Positions 10,244-21,099 of a DNA stretch of 64,000 nt are shown piece after piece (position 1 is the stretch's first letter; each line of letters begins with the position of its first letter). The DNA comes from Nicotiana tabacum (Eukaryota; Streptophyta; Magnoliopsida; Solanales; Solanaceae): NCBI RefSeq assembly GCF_000715075.1, contig NC_134101.1:140010237-140074236 (forward strand). Direction: 5' to 3'. The notes beneath the pieces are model-generated. The model had not been told where the DNA came from. It worked only from the letters and a program-made list of their open reading frames with translations, and did no database searches. The translations under genes and the position numbers were made by a program.

Positions 10244-11830
10244 ATGAGGTACGAAGTCCCTAGATTCGGCATGGTAACCAACATTCATCCAAGGCTGCTG
10301 AATTGGTGGGAAGATCTTCACTCCAGTAATCAGACACTCGTCCGCAAATACTTAGGGAATCTGCCTTCTCTTCTAGAAATCCAGCCTGACAACAAAATCA
10401 TAGAGGCTGCAACTCTGTTCTGGGATAGTGACAGGTCCGTATTCCGCTTCAGGAACCTTGAAATGACTTGTTTGCTCGAAGAAATAGGAGGCTTAGCTGG
10501 TATTCCTTGGGAGACTTCGGGTTTGCTTATGCCAGAGAATCGCAAGGGTAGGGGTTTCCTTAAGATGATGGGACTGAAGAAGAACCCAGACTTGACCTGT
10601 TTGAAAGACTCCTACATCCCATTCGACTATCTGTACGAGAGGTACGGCCATAGCAAGTCATACCGCACCTACTCAGATGAATTTGCCCTCACCTCACTGG
10701 GGCATATTCACAGAAGGGTCTTCGTATTCATGTTTTGTTTCCTGGGGATGATAGTGTTCCCTATGAAGAAGGCTAGGATCCACACCAGATTGGCCATGGT
10801 AACCAAGACTCTGATGGAAGGAATCGGCGGACAACCTTTCAGCATAGTGCCCATGATTGTTGCTGAGATATACCGGGCTCTGGACAACTATCAGCGAAAG
10901 GCTAGTCATTTTGAGGGATGCAATTTATTACTTCAGCTCTGGCTCATGGAGCACCTCCAGAAAGGAGAATATCGACAAGAGATCTTACGCAGAGACTGGG
11001 ATGATCACAATGCCTTCCACCAGCCGAGGCATATGAATTATATGCCTAACATGTTCACTCATCCAGAGGACACTAGAAGATGGGTGGAGCTATTTGAGAA
11101 TCTAAAAGAAGACCAGGTACGGTGGATGGTCGAATGGTTCCCTACGAAAGAATTCATTGTTCGATCCCGAGATGCACCATTTCTCATACTCATTGGTCTG
11201 AGAGGAACTTATCCCTATGTTCCCATACGAGCCATGAGGCAGGCTGGAAGAAAGAAAATCATACCAATGGTCGACAAAATGATTCACTTTAGGGCCGATT
11301 TCCAGGACGATGATAGCCCTCACAAATGCCAAGCTCAACACATGTGGCATTGCAAGCTCGTTTTTGGGAAAGAATCTATTGAGCCCGACAGGTATCATGC
11401 TGGTTGTGTGCCGCATTATTCGGGTTGGTTGGAAGATAATCACAATGGTATGGGTCAGCCCGAGTTCATTCACGGACACAGAATCATCGACGAGAAAGCT
11501 GAAGCACGAGTTAAGTACAATCAACTGCGTAAGAGGATTCGAGAGTGTGAAAGTGAGCATCGGGAAATACAAGAAGCCCATCAGAAGTTGATCGAGGAAT
11601 GGAAGGATATGGCTGTCAGCGCCAACAAGTGACTAGGGTATTTGGAGCGAGGTCTAGTGGAGCTAGAAGGAAAGTTCCTCAAGAGGATTGAAGATTGTCA
11701 AAACGCTGAAGGGAATGCAAGAGTACATTTGGCCCAAGCTTATCTATTGCTAGGACTGTGCGAGCTGGTGAAGCTGTTCGAGGGGGATAAAGATACCGAA
11801 TCTGGGGAAGGTCCGTCCGGGACCAAGTAG
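10244..11830 (+). pseudogene. Ogre ORF1 of element 1 (528 codons, one premature stop)
   Basis: This is the extra gene that Ogre elements carry ahead of gag; its role is not established. Residues 1-360 look globular, with NWWEDLH near residue 20, a LEEIGGLAGIPWE segment near 75-90, and many Trp and Pro. That segment recalls the plant mobile domain family, which I offer as a possibility only. Residues about 417-490 are charged and heptad-like, suggesting a coiled coil. A TGA at 11630-11632 interrupts the frame after residue 462, where element 3 has CGA. The frame then continues to TAG at 11828-11830. Element 3 has the same gene at exactly the same length (1587 bp). The start is the first ATG, matched in element 3. 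Confidence 0.8.
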
Positions 11831-12244
11831 TTAGGAGTCTTTTATTTTTCTTCTAATGATGTAATAAGTTCGATGGTCACTAGTGACATTTTATTTTCCG
11901 TTATTTAGCGTTGCTTTGGAGTCATCTTATTTTTTATCAATAAAATGAGGCATTTAGCATTATAAGTGCTCCAAGTTAATTTTTCGCTAGGCCTACCTCA
12001 GGCACAACGAGGCACCCAAATTAGGACGCGATTTATATTCTTGCACAATGTGTTTAAATATTGAAACATTTTCTTCTCATAACCCGCACTAACTTGTTAC
12101 CTTTTTTGTTTTTCTTTATTTTTATTCCCCTCCCCAAAGGTTAGTTCGTGCATTCTGGCACCATCATCATACAGTACGAGATCCAAGGGCCCTCCACCTC
12201 CTCCTCCTCCTCCAAGTCCTATCCGGAACGAGAGCAAAGGTAGA
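11831..12244 (+). other. Spacer between ORF1 and gag of element 1
   Basis: About 410 bases with no coding frame. An AATAAA occurs at 11939-11944, and a pyrimidine-rich tract ending ccccaaag lies near 12118-12140. These could be a poly(A) signal for an ORF1 transcript and a splice acceptor for gag respectively. This is inference from motifs only. Confidence 0.45.
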
Positions 12245-13960
12245 ATGGGAGATTCAAGCGCCAGAAAGGAAATTGTATGAATTGAGATTCCTCAGGGTAC
12301 CCCGGTTGCTAAAGAAACTGCTGCCCAACTTGAGCAGAAACTGTTGAAGTTCTAAGAAGAACTGGATCAAGTTCGGAACTTGTCAAATTTATCATTCACT
12401 CTCGCCGCTCCTGATTTCAACTTCCCAAATGCTCAAAATCCCGCACCTCCACAGAACACCCCACAACCACAGATGAAACCCACTCAACACTGCAACACAT
12501 GCCACACTCCAAACAACACTCCACTGCTCATTTCTGAACCACTGAACACCACAAACAACCACCTCCACAACACTCCCATCTACGTAGATACCATACCCCA
12601 CTTCACTCAACCAATATCAAGTGCATCTAAGTCTGATGACAAGGACTCTCTTATCAGAAACTTGGTAGCAGAACTCAAGAAGCTGACCAGCCGGGTCCAG
12701 GGCATGGAAGGAAACAAATGCATAGAAGGGCTGAATTATGAGGACCTCTGCGTTCAGCCAGATGTTGAACTTCCTGAGGGATACAAACCTCCCAAGTTCG
12801 AAATGTTCAATGGCACGGGAGATCCCAGAGTCCATTTGAGGACATATTATGATAAGCTGGTCGGAATCGGAAGGAATGATAAAATCCGTATGAAACTCTT
12901 CATGAGAAGCCTAAAGGGGGATACTTTATCCTGGTACATTAGTCAGGACCCCAAGAAATGGACGAGCTGGGTAGGTATAGCATTGGATTTCATGGATAGG
13001 TTCCGATTCAATACAGAGAATGCACCGGAAGTATTCTACATCCAGAATCTGAAGAAGAAGCCTACCGAGATATTCCGCGAGTATGCTACCCATTGGAGAT
13101 CAGAGGCTGCTAAGGTCAGGCCAACCTTAGAAGAGGAACAGATGAACAGATTCTTCGTCCGGGCTCAAGACCCACAATATTATGAGAGGTTAATGCTGAT
13201 CGAGGGCCAAAAATTCTCCGATATCATCAAGCTGGGAGAAATAATTGAAGAAGGCATTAAGAATGGTATGGTTACTAATCTTGAAGCATTGCAGGCCACC
13301 AACAAGGCTTTACAGTCTGGTGGCATGTCCAAGAAGAAGGATGTCAATGTCGTGATGGTCGCACAAGGAGCCAAATCACCACTAAAATACCACACCTACC
13401 CGTCGCCTCCACCTACACCCGCACCCTCTTACCAAAATCCACCACCCGTTTACCAATCATCTCCACCTCCCGCATATCAATCCACTTTACCCAGATAATC
13501 TCAACCTGCACATGTTTACCAAACCTATAATGCCCAACCCTCTCACTACCAATCACCTCCCACTCGCCAAAATTTCCCTAGACCTAGACCAAATTTTGAC
13601 CACAGACCTCCCAGACAATATACAGCCATCGCTGAGCCAATTGACCAGCTGTATGAGAAAATTAAAGCTATTGGTTACGTCTCCCCTATCCCTTCCATAA
13701 CTCTAGAAAATCCTTCCCAGGGGATCAACCCTAATAAGACCTGTGCGTACCATTCCGGCATGAAAGGTCACACCATTGACGAATGCCGCTCGTTGAAGGA
13801 CAAGATTCAAACTCTGATCGACAATAAGGTTATCATAGCAAAGGAGCCTGCTCCTAATGTCCGCAACAACCCTCTGCCTGATCACAGAGGTGGGGACATT
13901 CACATGATCGAGATCGAAGATGACTGGGACCCCAAGGGATCGATAGGATTGATTGCTGAG
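12245..13960 (+). pseudogene. gag of element 1 (capsid plus zinc knuckle), broken
   Basis: The structural protein packages the element RNA. I place the start at ATG 12245 because element 3 has a matching N-terminal segment and the frame joins the 372-codon block from 12380. Order: charged N-terminus (Q-L-E-Q-K-L-L-K-F), Pro/Asn/Thr-rich linker, a retrotransposon gag domain near 12770-13260 (PPKFEMFNGTGDP, then MRSLKGDTLSWYI and FRFNTENAP), a Pro/Tyr-rich stretch of PPPxYQ repeats, then a C-x2-H-x5-H-x4-C knuckle (CAYHSGMKGHTIDEC) near 13741-13785. Stops lie near 12278 and 12353 and at 13496-13498, the last where element 3 has CAA. Downstream the same frame leads into the protease region. Confidence 0.82.
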
Positions 13961-15550
13961 GATGATGAGCCAAAGAAACTGATAGTCACATTGTTGTACA
14001 GAACCAGCCCTCTAGGGGCGATGAAGTGGACATATCTATCCCTCTCAAATTTGAAGCACCTTCTTCTACGAAGGTTGCCGGGCCAATTGAGGTTGAGTTT
14101 GGGGGTTCCAAAGGCACATGTACCCTTTGAAGTTGTTGTGTTACCACCGAGGGTACCCATGCCTGTAGCAATGTCAGACGTAACACCGTTCCACTCAAAT
14201 GCCATACCATGGGATTATACAACTGAAGCAAGGAGGAAAGAAAAGACCAAGATGGGAGAAGCAATTGTTGCGCAGGGTATGACCAGAACAGGCAGGGTTT
14301 ACACTCCAGAGCACCTAGCTGAGTCCAGTAAGCAAGCCTCGGGACGGACTACTGAAACTGGTCCCGATGATCTTTGGAGGAAAATACAAGCTAAGGAGTA
14401 TTCGGTCGTGGAACAGTTGAACAAAACACTAGCACAGATCTCCATCCTAGCACTCCTACAGAGCTCTGACGCACACAAAAATGCCTTGATGAAGATATTG
14501 AGCGAAGCTTATGTGCCCAGCAACATAACTGGGGGCGAAATGGCAAATATGGTAGGACAAATACTGGAAAGCCACAAGATCACCTTCCACGAAGATGAAC
14601 TGCCGCCGGAAGGACTAAGTCACAATACGGCCCTACACATCACCGTGCAATGCGAGGATTACTTCATCACTAGAGTCTTGATCGATGGAGGCTCCAGCCT
14701 CAACATCTGTCCATTGATAACTCTCAGAACATTGGGAAAGACCCTGCACGAGATCAAAGATGGGGACATCAACGTCAAAGCCTTCGATGGGTCCTAAAGG
14801 TCCACTATCGGAGAGATCAGCCTATGCTTGCAAATGGGGCCAACCTGGTTCGACGTCGACTTTCAAGTGATAGATGTCCCAGCATCCTACAATTTGCTGT
14901 TGGGACGACCATGGATCCATGCCGCTGGAGCTATAGCATCGACCCTACATCAGGCAGTGAAGTTTGAATGGAATCACCAAGAGGTGATCATTCATGGCGA
15001 TGGTAGCAAACCCCATATATAGTCGCCAGACCATCCCGATGATTGGAGGCAGAAGGAGAATAGGCGGAGAAACATACCACCACATTGAAAGAGTCAACGC
15101 TGTAGACAAAGATAAATGGTGGGATAATAATTTTGAAAGTATCCTGAATTGGTGTGGATACGAACCTGGAAAGGGACTCGGCAAAAACCTCTAGGGAATC
15201 GCCAAACCCATCAAACTGAAGAAATATGGCACTACATTTGGTTTGGGGTATGAGTACACTTGGGAGGAGTTCAATCACTGGTCGCCACCATGGAGCGGTC
15301 CCTACTACCCACTGGAGCACCCGATACCTCACCTGGAGCAGACTTTCCAGCCGGCAGATACTATATATGGGTCGGAGGAAGATGAAGCATTGGCAACCCT
15401 AAAGAATCTGTTCCTGGAGGATGATGATATGGATTGTAGTGTTATTTTCGAGGAGGAAGGGGAGGAAGGCCCTTCTATACAAGTTGTGAACCGAGGAGAA
15501 TGCCTCAGCAATTGGTTAAACAGAACCACTAGGGCCTGGAAAGCTTCGGG
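13961..15550 (+). pseudogene. Protease and G-patch region of element 1, broken
   Basis: The aspartic protease cleaves the polyprotein. The active site reads VLIDGGSSLNI near 14675-14705, a DxGSS form used in the Tat lineage, and a YNLLLGRPWIH segment follows near 14885. A G-patch-like stretch (GYEPGKGLGKNL) lies near 15155-15195 after WWDNNFESILNW. Damage: a segment near 13990-14115 is out of frame, TAA replaces CAA at 14795, a one-base insertion near 15000 shifts the frame, and TAG interrupts at 15192. The C-terminal acidic tail ends at the intron donor at 15551. Element 3 has the same order of segments. Confidence 0.8.
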
Positions 15551-15738
15551 GTAGCAAGGCTAAACAAAAGCACCATGCATCACATTTTACTTTTTACTAG
15601 CTGATTTTATTTCTGCATTGTCTATAATTCTGTAAAGAGCTCTGATACTCAAAATAATTATGAATCTAATCGAAACATTTCAGTTTATTATATATCTCGC
15701 TATTATTATTTTTCTATCATTCACTTTATTTTACACAG
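15551..15738 (+). other. Candidate Ogre intron between protease and RT (188 nt)
   Basis: GT at 15551-15552 (ggg|gtagcaagg) and AG at 15737-15738 (ttttacacag) enclose an AT-rich stretch with stops in every frame. The protease frame leaves two bases of a codon at 15550 and the RT frame takes up the third base at 15739, so removal joins both frames exactly. An intron at this place is a known Ogre feature. The equivalent stretch in element 3 is also 188 nt. Confidence 0.72.
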
Positions 15739-17390
15739 CATTACTATTACTTGCCTTGATGATGAACCAATTATTGTGACTTGCAACGAGACAACGTAAC
15801 AAAGGGATACAGACTCCGAAGAGGATGATGTACCAGAAGAGGTCGTTAGAGGAGTTGAGAATTTTGAAAATAGGCCTAAGTCTAATTTGGATGAAACTGA
15901 GGTCGTTAATCTGCGAGATGCAGTTAATGTCAAAGAACGCATTAGTCTTCACTTGTCACCATCAGAAAAGAAAGAGTACACGGAGTTCCTAAAGGAATAT
16001 GAAGACATATTCGCCTGGTCATATGATGATATGACTGGTCTCAGCACATCCATTGTAGCTCACAAACTGCCAACAGATCCAACATGCCCGCCGGTAAAGC
16101 AGAAGCTCAGGAAATTCAAACCCGACATGAGTTTGAAAATCAAAGAAGAGGTTACTAAGCAAGTCAAAGCCAAGGTTCTCAGGGTAGTAGAGTATCCGAC
16201 ATGGTTAGACAACATCGTGCCAGTGCCAAAAAAGGATGGGAAAGTTAGAGTTTGTGTTGACTACCGGGATCTTAATCGGGCCAGCCCCAAAGACGACTTC
16301 CCCTTGCCTAACATACACATTCTTATCGACAACTGCGCCAAGCATGAGTTGCAGTCTTTTGTTGTCATCAGATATGGATGGATGAGGAAGATGCAGAGAA
16401 AACGTCTTTCATCACGCCATGGGGAATGTACTATTCGGTTTGAAGAACGCTGGTACCACCTAAATGAGAGCCATGACTACCATCGTTCATGACATGATAC
16501 ACAAGGAGATCGAGGTATATGTGGATGATGTCATCATCAAATCCAAGAAAGCCAGGGATCACATGGCAGATCTAAGAAAGTTCTTCAACAGACTGAGGAG
16601 GTACAATCTGAAACTGAATCCTGCCAAGTGTGCATTCGGGGTTCCTGCTGGAAAACTATTGAGTTTCATCGTGAGTCGTCGAGGAATAGAATTGGATCCA
16701 TCAAAGGTCAAAGCTATCTAAGAATTGTCGCCGCCAAAGAACAAGAAGGATGTGAAGAGTTTCCTGGTAAGACTCAACTATATCAGCCGGTTCATAGCTC
16801 AATCCACGGTCATTTGTGAACCTATCTTCAAAATGTTGAAGAAGGACGCTGCTACCAAATGGACTGATGACTGTCAGAAAGCTTTTGACAGAATCAAGGA
16901 ATACCTATCAACGCCGCCGGACTTGGTTCCACCTGAGCCAGGAAGACCCCTATTGCTTTACCTTGCGGTATCGGATAGAGCATTCAGTTGTATTTTAGGA
17001 CAACATGATGAAACAGGGAGAAAGGAGCAAGCCATCTACTATCTCAGTAAGAAGTTCACACCGTACGAGGTCCGATATTCTCTTGTAGAATGCACTTGTT
17101 GTGCTCTCACTTGGGTCGCGCAGAAGTTGAGGCATTACTTATGTGCTTACACTACTTATCTCATATCCAGAATGGACCCTCTGAAGTATATCTTCCAGAA
17201 GCCCATGCCCACTAGCAAGCTCGCCAAGTGGCAGATCCTGCTAAGTGAATTCGACATTGTTTACGTAACCCACAAAGCAATCAAAGGGCAAGCCTTGGCG
17301 GACCATCCCATCGAGAATCCCATAGACAGAGAATACGAGCTCCTAAAAACGTATTTTCCCGATGAAGAGGTATCTTTCATAGGAGAAGAT
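15739..17390 (+). pseudogene. Reverse transcriptase and first RNase H of element 1, broken
   Basis: This copies element RNA into DNA. The region opens with an acidic linker (TDSEEDD-like) and then FAWSYDDMTGL near 16011. The RT core follows: VPKKDGKVRVCVDYRDLNRA near 16216-16275, then YVDD at 16518-16529 (motif C). A deletion of about 16 bp near 16366, judged against element 3, removes the conserved block holding the motif A aspartate and shifts the frame. A second small loss lies near 16440. Stops occur at about 15799 (taa for caa), near 16473 and at 16719-16721. The connection and first RNase H (LLLYLAVSDRAFSCILGQ, then KFTPYEVRYS) lie near 16950-17300. The enzyme cannot be active. Confidence 0.85.
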
Positions 17391-17810
17391 ATTGCAGAAT
17401 CCTATGATGGTTGGAGGTTGTTTTTCGACGGAGCTGCAAATTTCAAAGGAGTTGGCATAGGAGCAGTCCTGGTATCAGAAACCGGTCAGCATTACCCGGT
17501 ATCCGCCAAGCTCAGGTTCCCATGCACCAACAACATGGCCGAATATGAAGCTTGCATTCTAGGGATTAAACTGGCCATTGATATGAACATTTAGGAGTTA
17601 CTAGTAATCGGAGACTCGGACCTACTCATACATCAGGTTCGAGAAGAATGGGAAACCAAGAATCCCAAGATACTCCCTTATCTGCATCACATACAGGAAT
17701 TGAGAAAGAGGTTCAGAAAGATGAAATTCCAGCATGTTCCCAGGGTACAGAATGAGTTCGCTGATGCACTTGCCACTTTGTCATCTATGATTCAACATCC
17801 AGATACATAT
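17391..17810 (+). pseudogene. Second RNase H of element 1, one stop
   Basis: A second RNase H after the RT-linked one is diagnostic of the Tat lineage, which includes Ogre. All four acidic catalytic positions can be seen: the D of FFDGA near 17428, the E of NMAEYEA near 17541, the D of IGDSDLL near 17614 and the D of EFADALA near 17762. A TAG at 17592-17594 interrupts the frame just before the third of these; element 3 has CAA there. The frame continues into integrase. Confidence 0.82.
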
Positions 17811-19138
17811 TTCATTGACCCCATCCAGGTCAATATTCATGACCAACCAGCTTATTGTGCTCATGTTGAGGAAGAAGCCGACGGGAAACCATGGTTCCAC
17901 GACATCAAAGAGTATTTGACCACAGGAGAATATCCAGAGCTTGCCAGTGCTACCCAGAAACGCATGCTTCGGAGACTATCCAATAATTTCTTTCACAGCG
18001 GAGGAATCCTGTACAGGCGGACTCCTGATTTGGGTTTACTAAGGTGTGTCGATGCAAGGGAAGCAACCAAGTTATTGGAGGAAGTACATTCAAGGACCTG
18101 CGGACCGCACATGAATGGTTTTGTTTTAGCAAAGAAGATACTCCGATCAGGATATTTCTGGATGACTATGGAAACAGACTGCATCCAGTATGTACGAAAG
18201 TGCCATCGCTGTCAGATACATGCAGATATGATAAAAGTGCCTCCAAACGAGCTTAATGCAACAAGCTCACCATGGTCATTCGCCGCTTGGGGAATGGATG
18301 TTATCAGTCCAATCGAGCCTACCGCGTCAAACGGGCACAGGTTCATCTTGGTAGCAATTGATTATTTTACTAAATGGTTTGAAGCAACATCATACAAAGC
18401 AGTTACCAAGAAGGTGGTAGCAGATTTCGTCCGCGACCGTATTGTTTGTCGGTTCGGAATTCCAGAGTCAATCATCACCGACAATGGTTCCAATCTTAAT
18501 AGCGACCTGATGAAAACAATGTGTGAGACTTTCAAGATCAGACACAAGAACTTTACGGCTTATAGACCGCAGATGAATAGAGCCGTAGAAGCGGCCAACA
18601 AAAACATCAAGAAGATACTAAGGAAGATGATCGAGAGGCACAAACAATGGCTTGAGAAGTTGTCATTTGCCTTATTGGTTTATCGTACCACAGTCCGCAC
18701 ATCAACCGGGGCAACTCCCTACATGCTAGTTTATGGTACAGAGGCGGTCATTCCCGCTGAGGTAGAAATTCCATCATTAAGAATCATACAAGAAGCCAAG
18801 TTAGATGACACATAATGGGTAAAAGGTCGCTAAGAGCAGTTAGCCCTCATAGATGGAAAGAGGATGAATGCAGTCTGTCACGGTCAGTTATACCAGAACA
18901 GAATGTCCAGAGCTTTCAACAAGAGAGTTAAACCAAGGAAGTTTACACCAGGACAGCTGGTGTTGAAGAAGATGTTTCCACATCAAGACGAAGCCAAAGG
19001 GAAATTCTCTCCCAATTGGCAGGGTCCATACATGGTTCACCGAGTCCTAACCGGAGGAGCCCTTATTCTTGCAGAATGGACGGAGAAGTCTAGCCGAAGC
19101 CGATCAACTCAGACATAGTAAAGAGATACTACATTTGA
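17811..19138 (+). pseudogene. Integrase of element 1, late stops
   Basis: It inserts the cDNA into the genome. The zinc-binding part is complete: H and H of EVHSRTCGPH, C and C of CHRC, near 18085-18215. The catalytic D, D and E are kept: GMDVI near 18295, TDNGSN with D at 18480-18482, and RAVEAANK near 18585. The C-terminal part (FTPGQLVLKK, SPNWQGPYMVH) lies near 18940-19040. TAA stops at 18813-18815 and near 18831 separate the core from the C-terminus. A one-base loss near 19077 changes the last residues; the frame of element 3 would end at 19138 here. Except for those, this is the best kept pol domain in the window. Confidence 0.85.
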
Positions 19139-19335
19139 TCGTATGCTTTTATTTATGATGTAATTTGAACTACGCCTGACCTGATTCCCGTTTAAGAGGG
19201 GATACGTAGGCAGCCCTATGGGTTCGGTCACATTTTAAATAAAAATTCCATTTTCCCCGCTAGTGGAACTGGGGAAGAATTCCGAAGTCAGTTTGTCGGC
19301 TTTCGCATCAACATCAACCCAGTAAACTGGGGCAA

Positions 19336-19360
19336 AATTTTGAGGAGGACCCTCAAAATT
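19336..19360 (+). other. Hairpin 1 in the 3' region of element 1
   Basis: Arms aattttgagg and cctcaaaatt form a perfect 10-bp stem around a 5-base loop (aggac). It follows cccagtaaactggggc, which is itself a small palindrome. Confidence 0.65.
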
Positions 19361-19428
19361 CTGGAATCGATCCGCTTTCAGTTATTCAGCACAGCCGTCA
19401 GCAGTGCCAGCCCAGTGAACTGGGGCAG

Positions 19429-19453
19429 AATTTTGAGGAGGACCCTCAAAATT
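19429..19453 (+). other. Hairpin 2 in the 3' region of element 1
   Basis: The same 10-bp stem and aggac loop as hairpin 1, 93 bases downstream, again after a cccagt-aactggggc box. Element 3 has two imperfect counterparts at 48054-48079 and 48147-48171. Confidence 0.65.
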
Positions 19454-19866
19454 TCGGAGCAAGCAAGGTTGCCGTGTCTTGAACCACGTTGCAGTTGTTG
19501 GTTCATCCAAAATAAAATCATTTTTTTTTCAAAATATATATACTTACATTACATTCACTGAATCATGCATAAACATCACTTGCATCACCGTCATTTAGCA
19601 ATGCTACCCCAATGATACGTAACGTCAGGAGCCAAGGGATACGAACTAACCTTCCCCCTCTACAGAACTCACGATTTTTCTTTGTATGCAGGAACTCAGA
19701 TCGCAATGCAAAACGTATTCACTCTTCAAAGTCGAAACCCTTGAAACAATCACTCAACTCACAAAGGTCTACTATCTACACCCAACATTTCCCAGCAGTC
19801 ATGATATCGCAACCGCCTATCAGCTAAGAAAATTACTACTATTTGCTCCTTTACATTCCTGCACTG

Positions 19867-20427
19867 CATAAGGCTACTTTCTGCCTTTCGAGACTAAGCT
19901 CTGTCTCCATCTGCATCTTGCATAAGGCTACTCTCTGCCTTCCGAGGTTAAGCTCTACCTCCATACTATATAAGGCTACTTTCTGCCTTTCGAGACTAAG
20001 CTCTGTCTCCATCTGCGTCTTGCATAATGCTACTCTCTGCCTTTCGAGGTTAAGCTCTACCTCCATATTGCATAAGGCTATCTATCTGCCTTCCGAGACT
20101 AAGCTCTGTCTCCATCCGCATTTTGCATAAGGCTACTCTCTGCCTTCCGAGGTTAAGCTCTACCTCCATATTGCATAAGGCTATCTATCTGCCTTTCGAG
20201 ACTAAGCTCTGTCTCCATCTATATTTTTGCATAAGGCTATTCTCTGCCTTTCGAGGTTAAACTCTACCTCCATATTGCATAAGGCTATCTATCTGCCTTC
20301 CGAGACTAAGCTCTGTCTCCATCTATATTTTGCATAAGGCTATTCTCTGCCTTTCGAGGTTAAGCTCTACCTCCATATTGCATAAGGCAATCTATCTGCC
20401 TTTCGAGACTAAGCTCTGTCTCCATCT
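19867..20427 (+). repeat. Dimeric minisatellite, about 103-bp higher-order unit
   Basis: Eleven monomers each start cataaggct and alternate between a type with gactaagctctgtctcc (about 55 bp) and one with ggttaagctctacctcc (about 48 bp). Measured start-to-start steps are 54, 46, 56, 48, 55, 48, 56, 48, 55 and 48. The array is therefore five and a half copies of a dimer. Confidence 0.85.
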
Positions 20428-21083
20428 TGTATGGTTGAAATATCGCCACTTTATTTAAATTCTCGCTTCGGCTGAAATATCGCCACCTGCATTCAAATTC
20501 ACGCCTTGGCTGAAAAATCGCCACTCATTGCATTCATTCCACTGAAAGATTGCCACCTTCTCATGGGCTGAAAAATCGCCAACTTATTCAAAGGCGTCAT
20601 AGTTCGAAGGCACCATCTGCATAGCCTGAGAACACCATTTCATGGCCTGCGAATCTTTATTTTATGCTCTTCATGGCCCAGGACATCATAGTTTGAGGAC
20701 GTCATCCTAACCGTCCAAAGACAGCATTCATGGTCCAACGGGAATTAGCATCATGTTTAAATTATGCACAATATGTGCATCTGCTCATCTACAGGTACAC
20801 CGGCTAACGAACGACCGTCTCAGCAGAAGCGATCCCGCTCCGGTTTTCCCCAACCGATTTGAATTCAAACGCCTTTTCAAACTTAACCATTGTGTCCGTC
20901 TTTTCGAATCTCCATTGACACATTCCGTCAATGGATCCTGAACTACATATGGCATGATTCCTGTAAGACCAGGGATATTTAGGCGGCTCAAAAACCAGAT
21001 CCCGGTCAAAATTCTTTTCAATTGCCGCTTCCGGTCAAAATTGGCCATCTTATCTTTACCCGATAACTCTTTCATCCTCCTCG

Positions 21084-21099
21084 GGTAAAGATGGGCAGT
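21084..21099 (+). other. Polypurine-tract candidate of element 1
   Basis: The text gggtaaagatgggcag lies directly before the 3' LTR, where plus-strand DNA synthesis would be primed. It has two or three pyrimidines, so it is imperfect. Element 3 has the cleaner form taaaaaggggcagc at the same place. Confidence 0.55.

Larger units (their letters stand above)
19139..21099 (+). other. 3' non-coding region of element 1
   Basis: It holds a conserved ggatacgtaggcagccct segment just after integrase, twin hairpins, a minisatellite (19867-20427), then five or so tgaaa-atcgccac boxes (about 20435-20585) and loosely repeated catggcc-ga boxes to about 20720. No gene is seen; open frames such as 19843-20130 are produced by the minisatellite. 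Tandem arrays in the 3' untranslated region are a known property of Ogre-type elements. Confidence 0.7.

Noticed and set aside
19843..20130. Repetitive 95-codon frame in the 3' region of element 1
   Set aside because: It is entirely the translation of the minisatellite.
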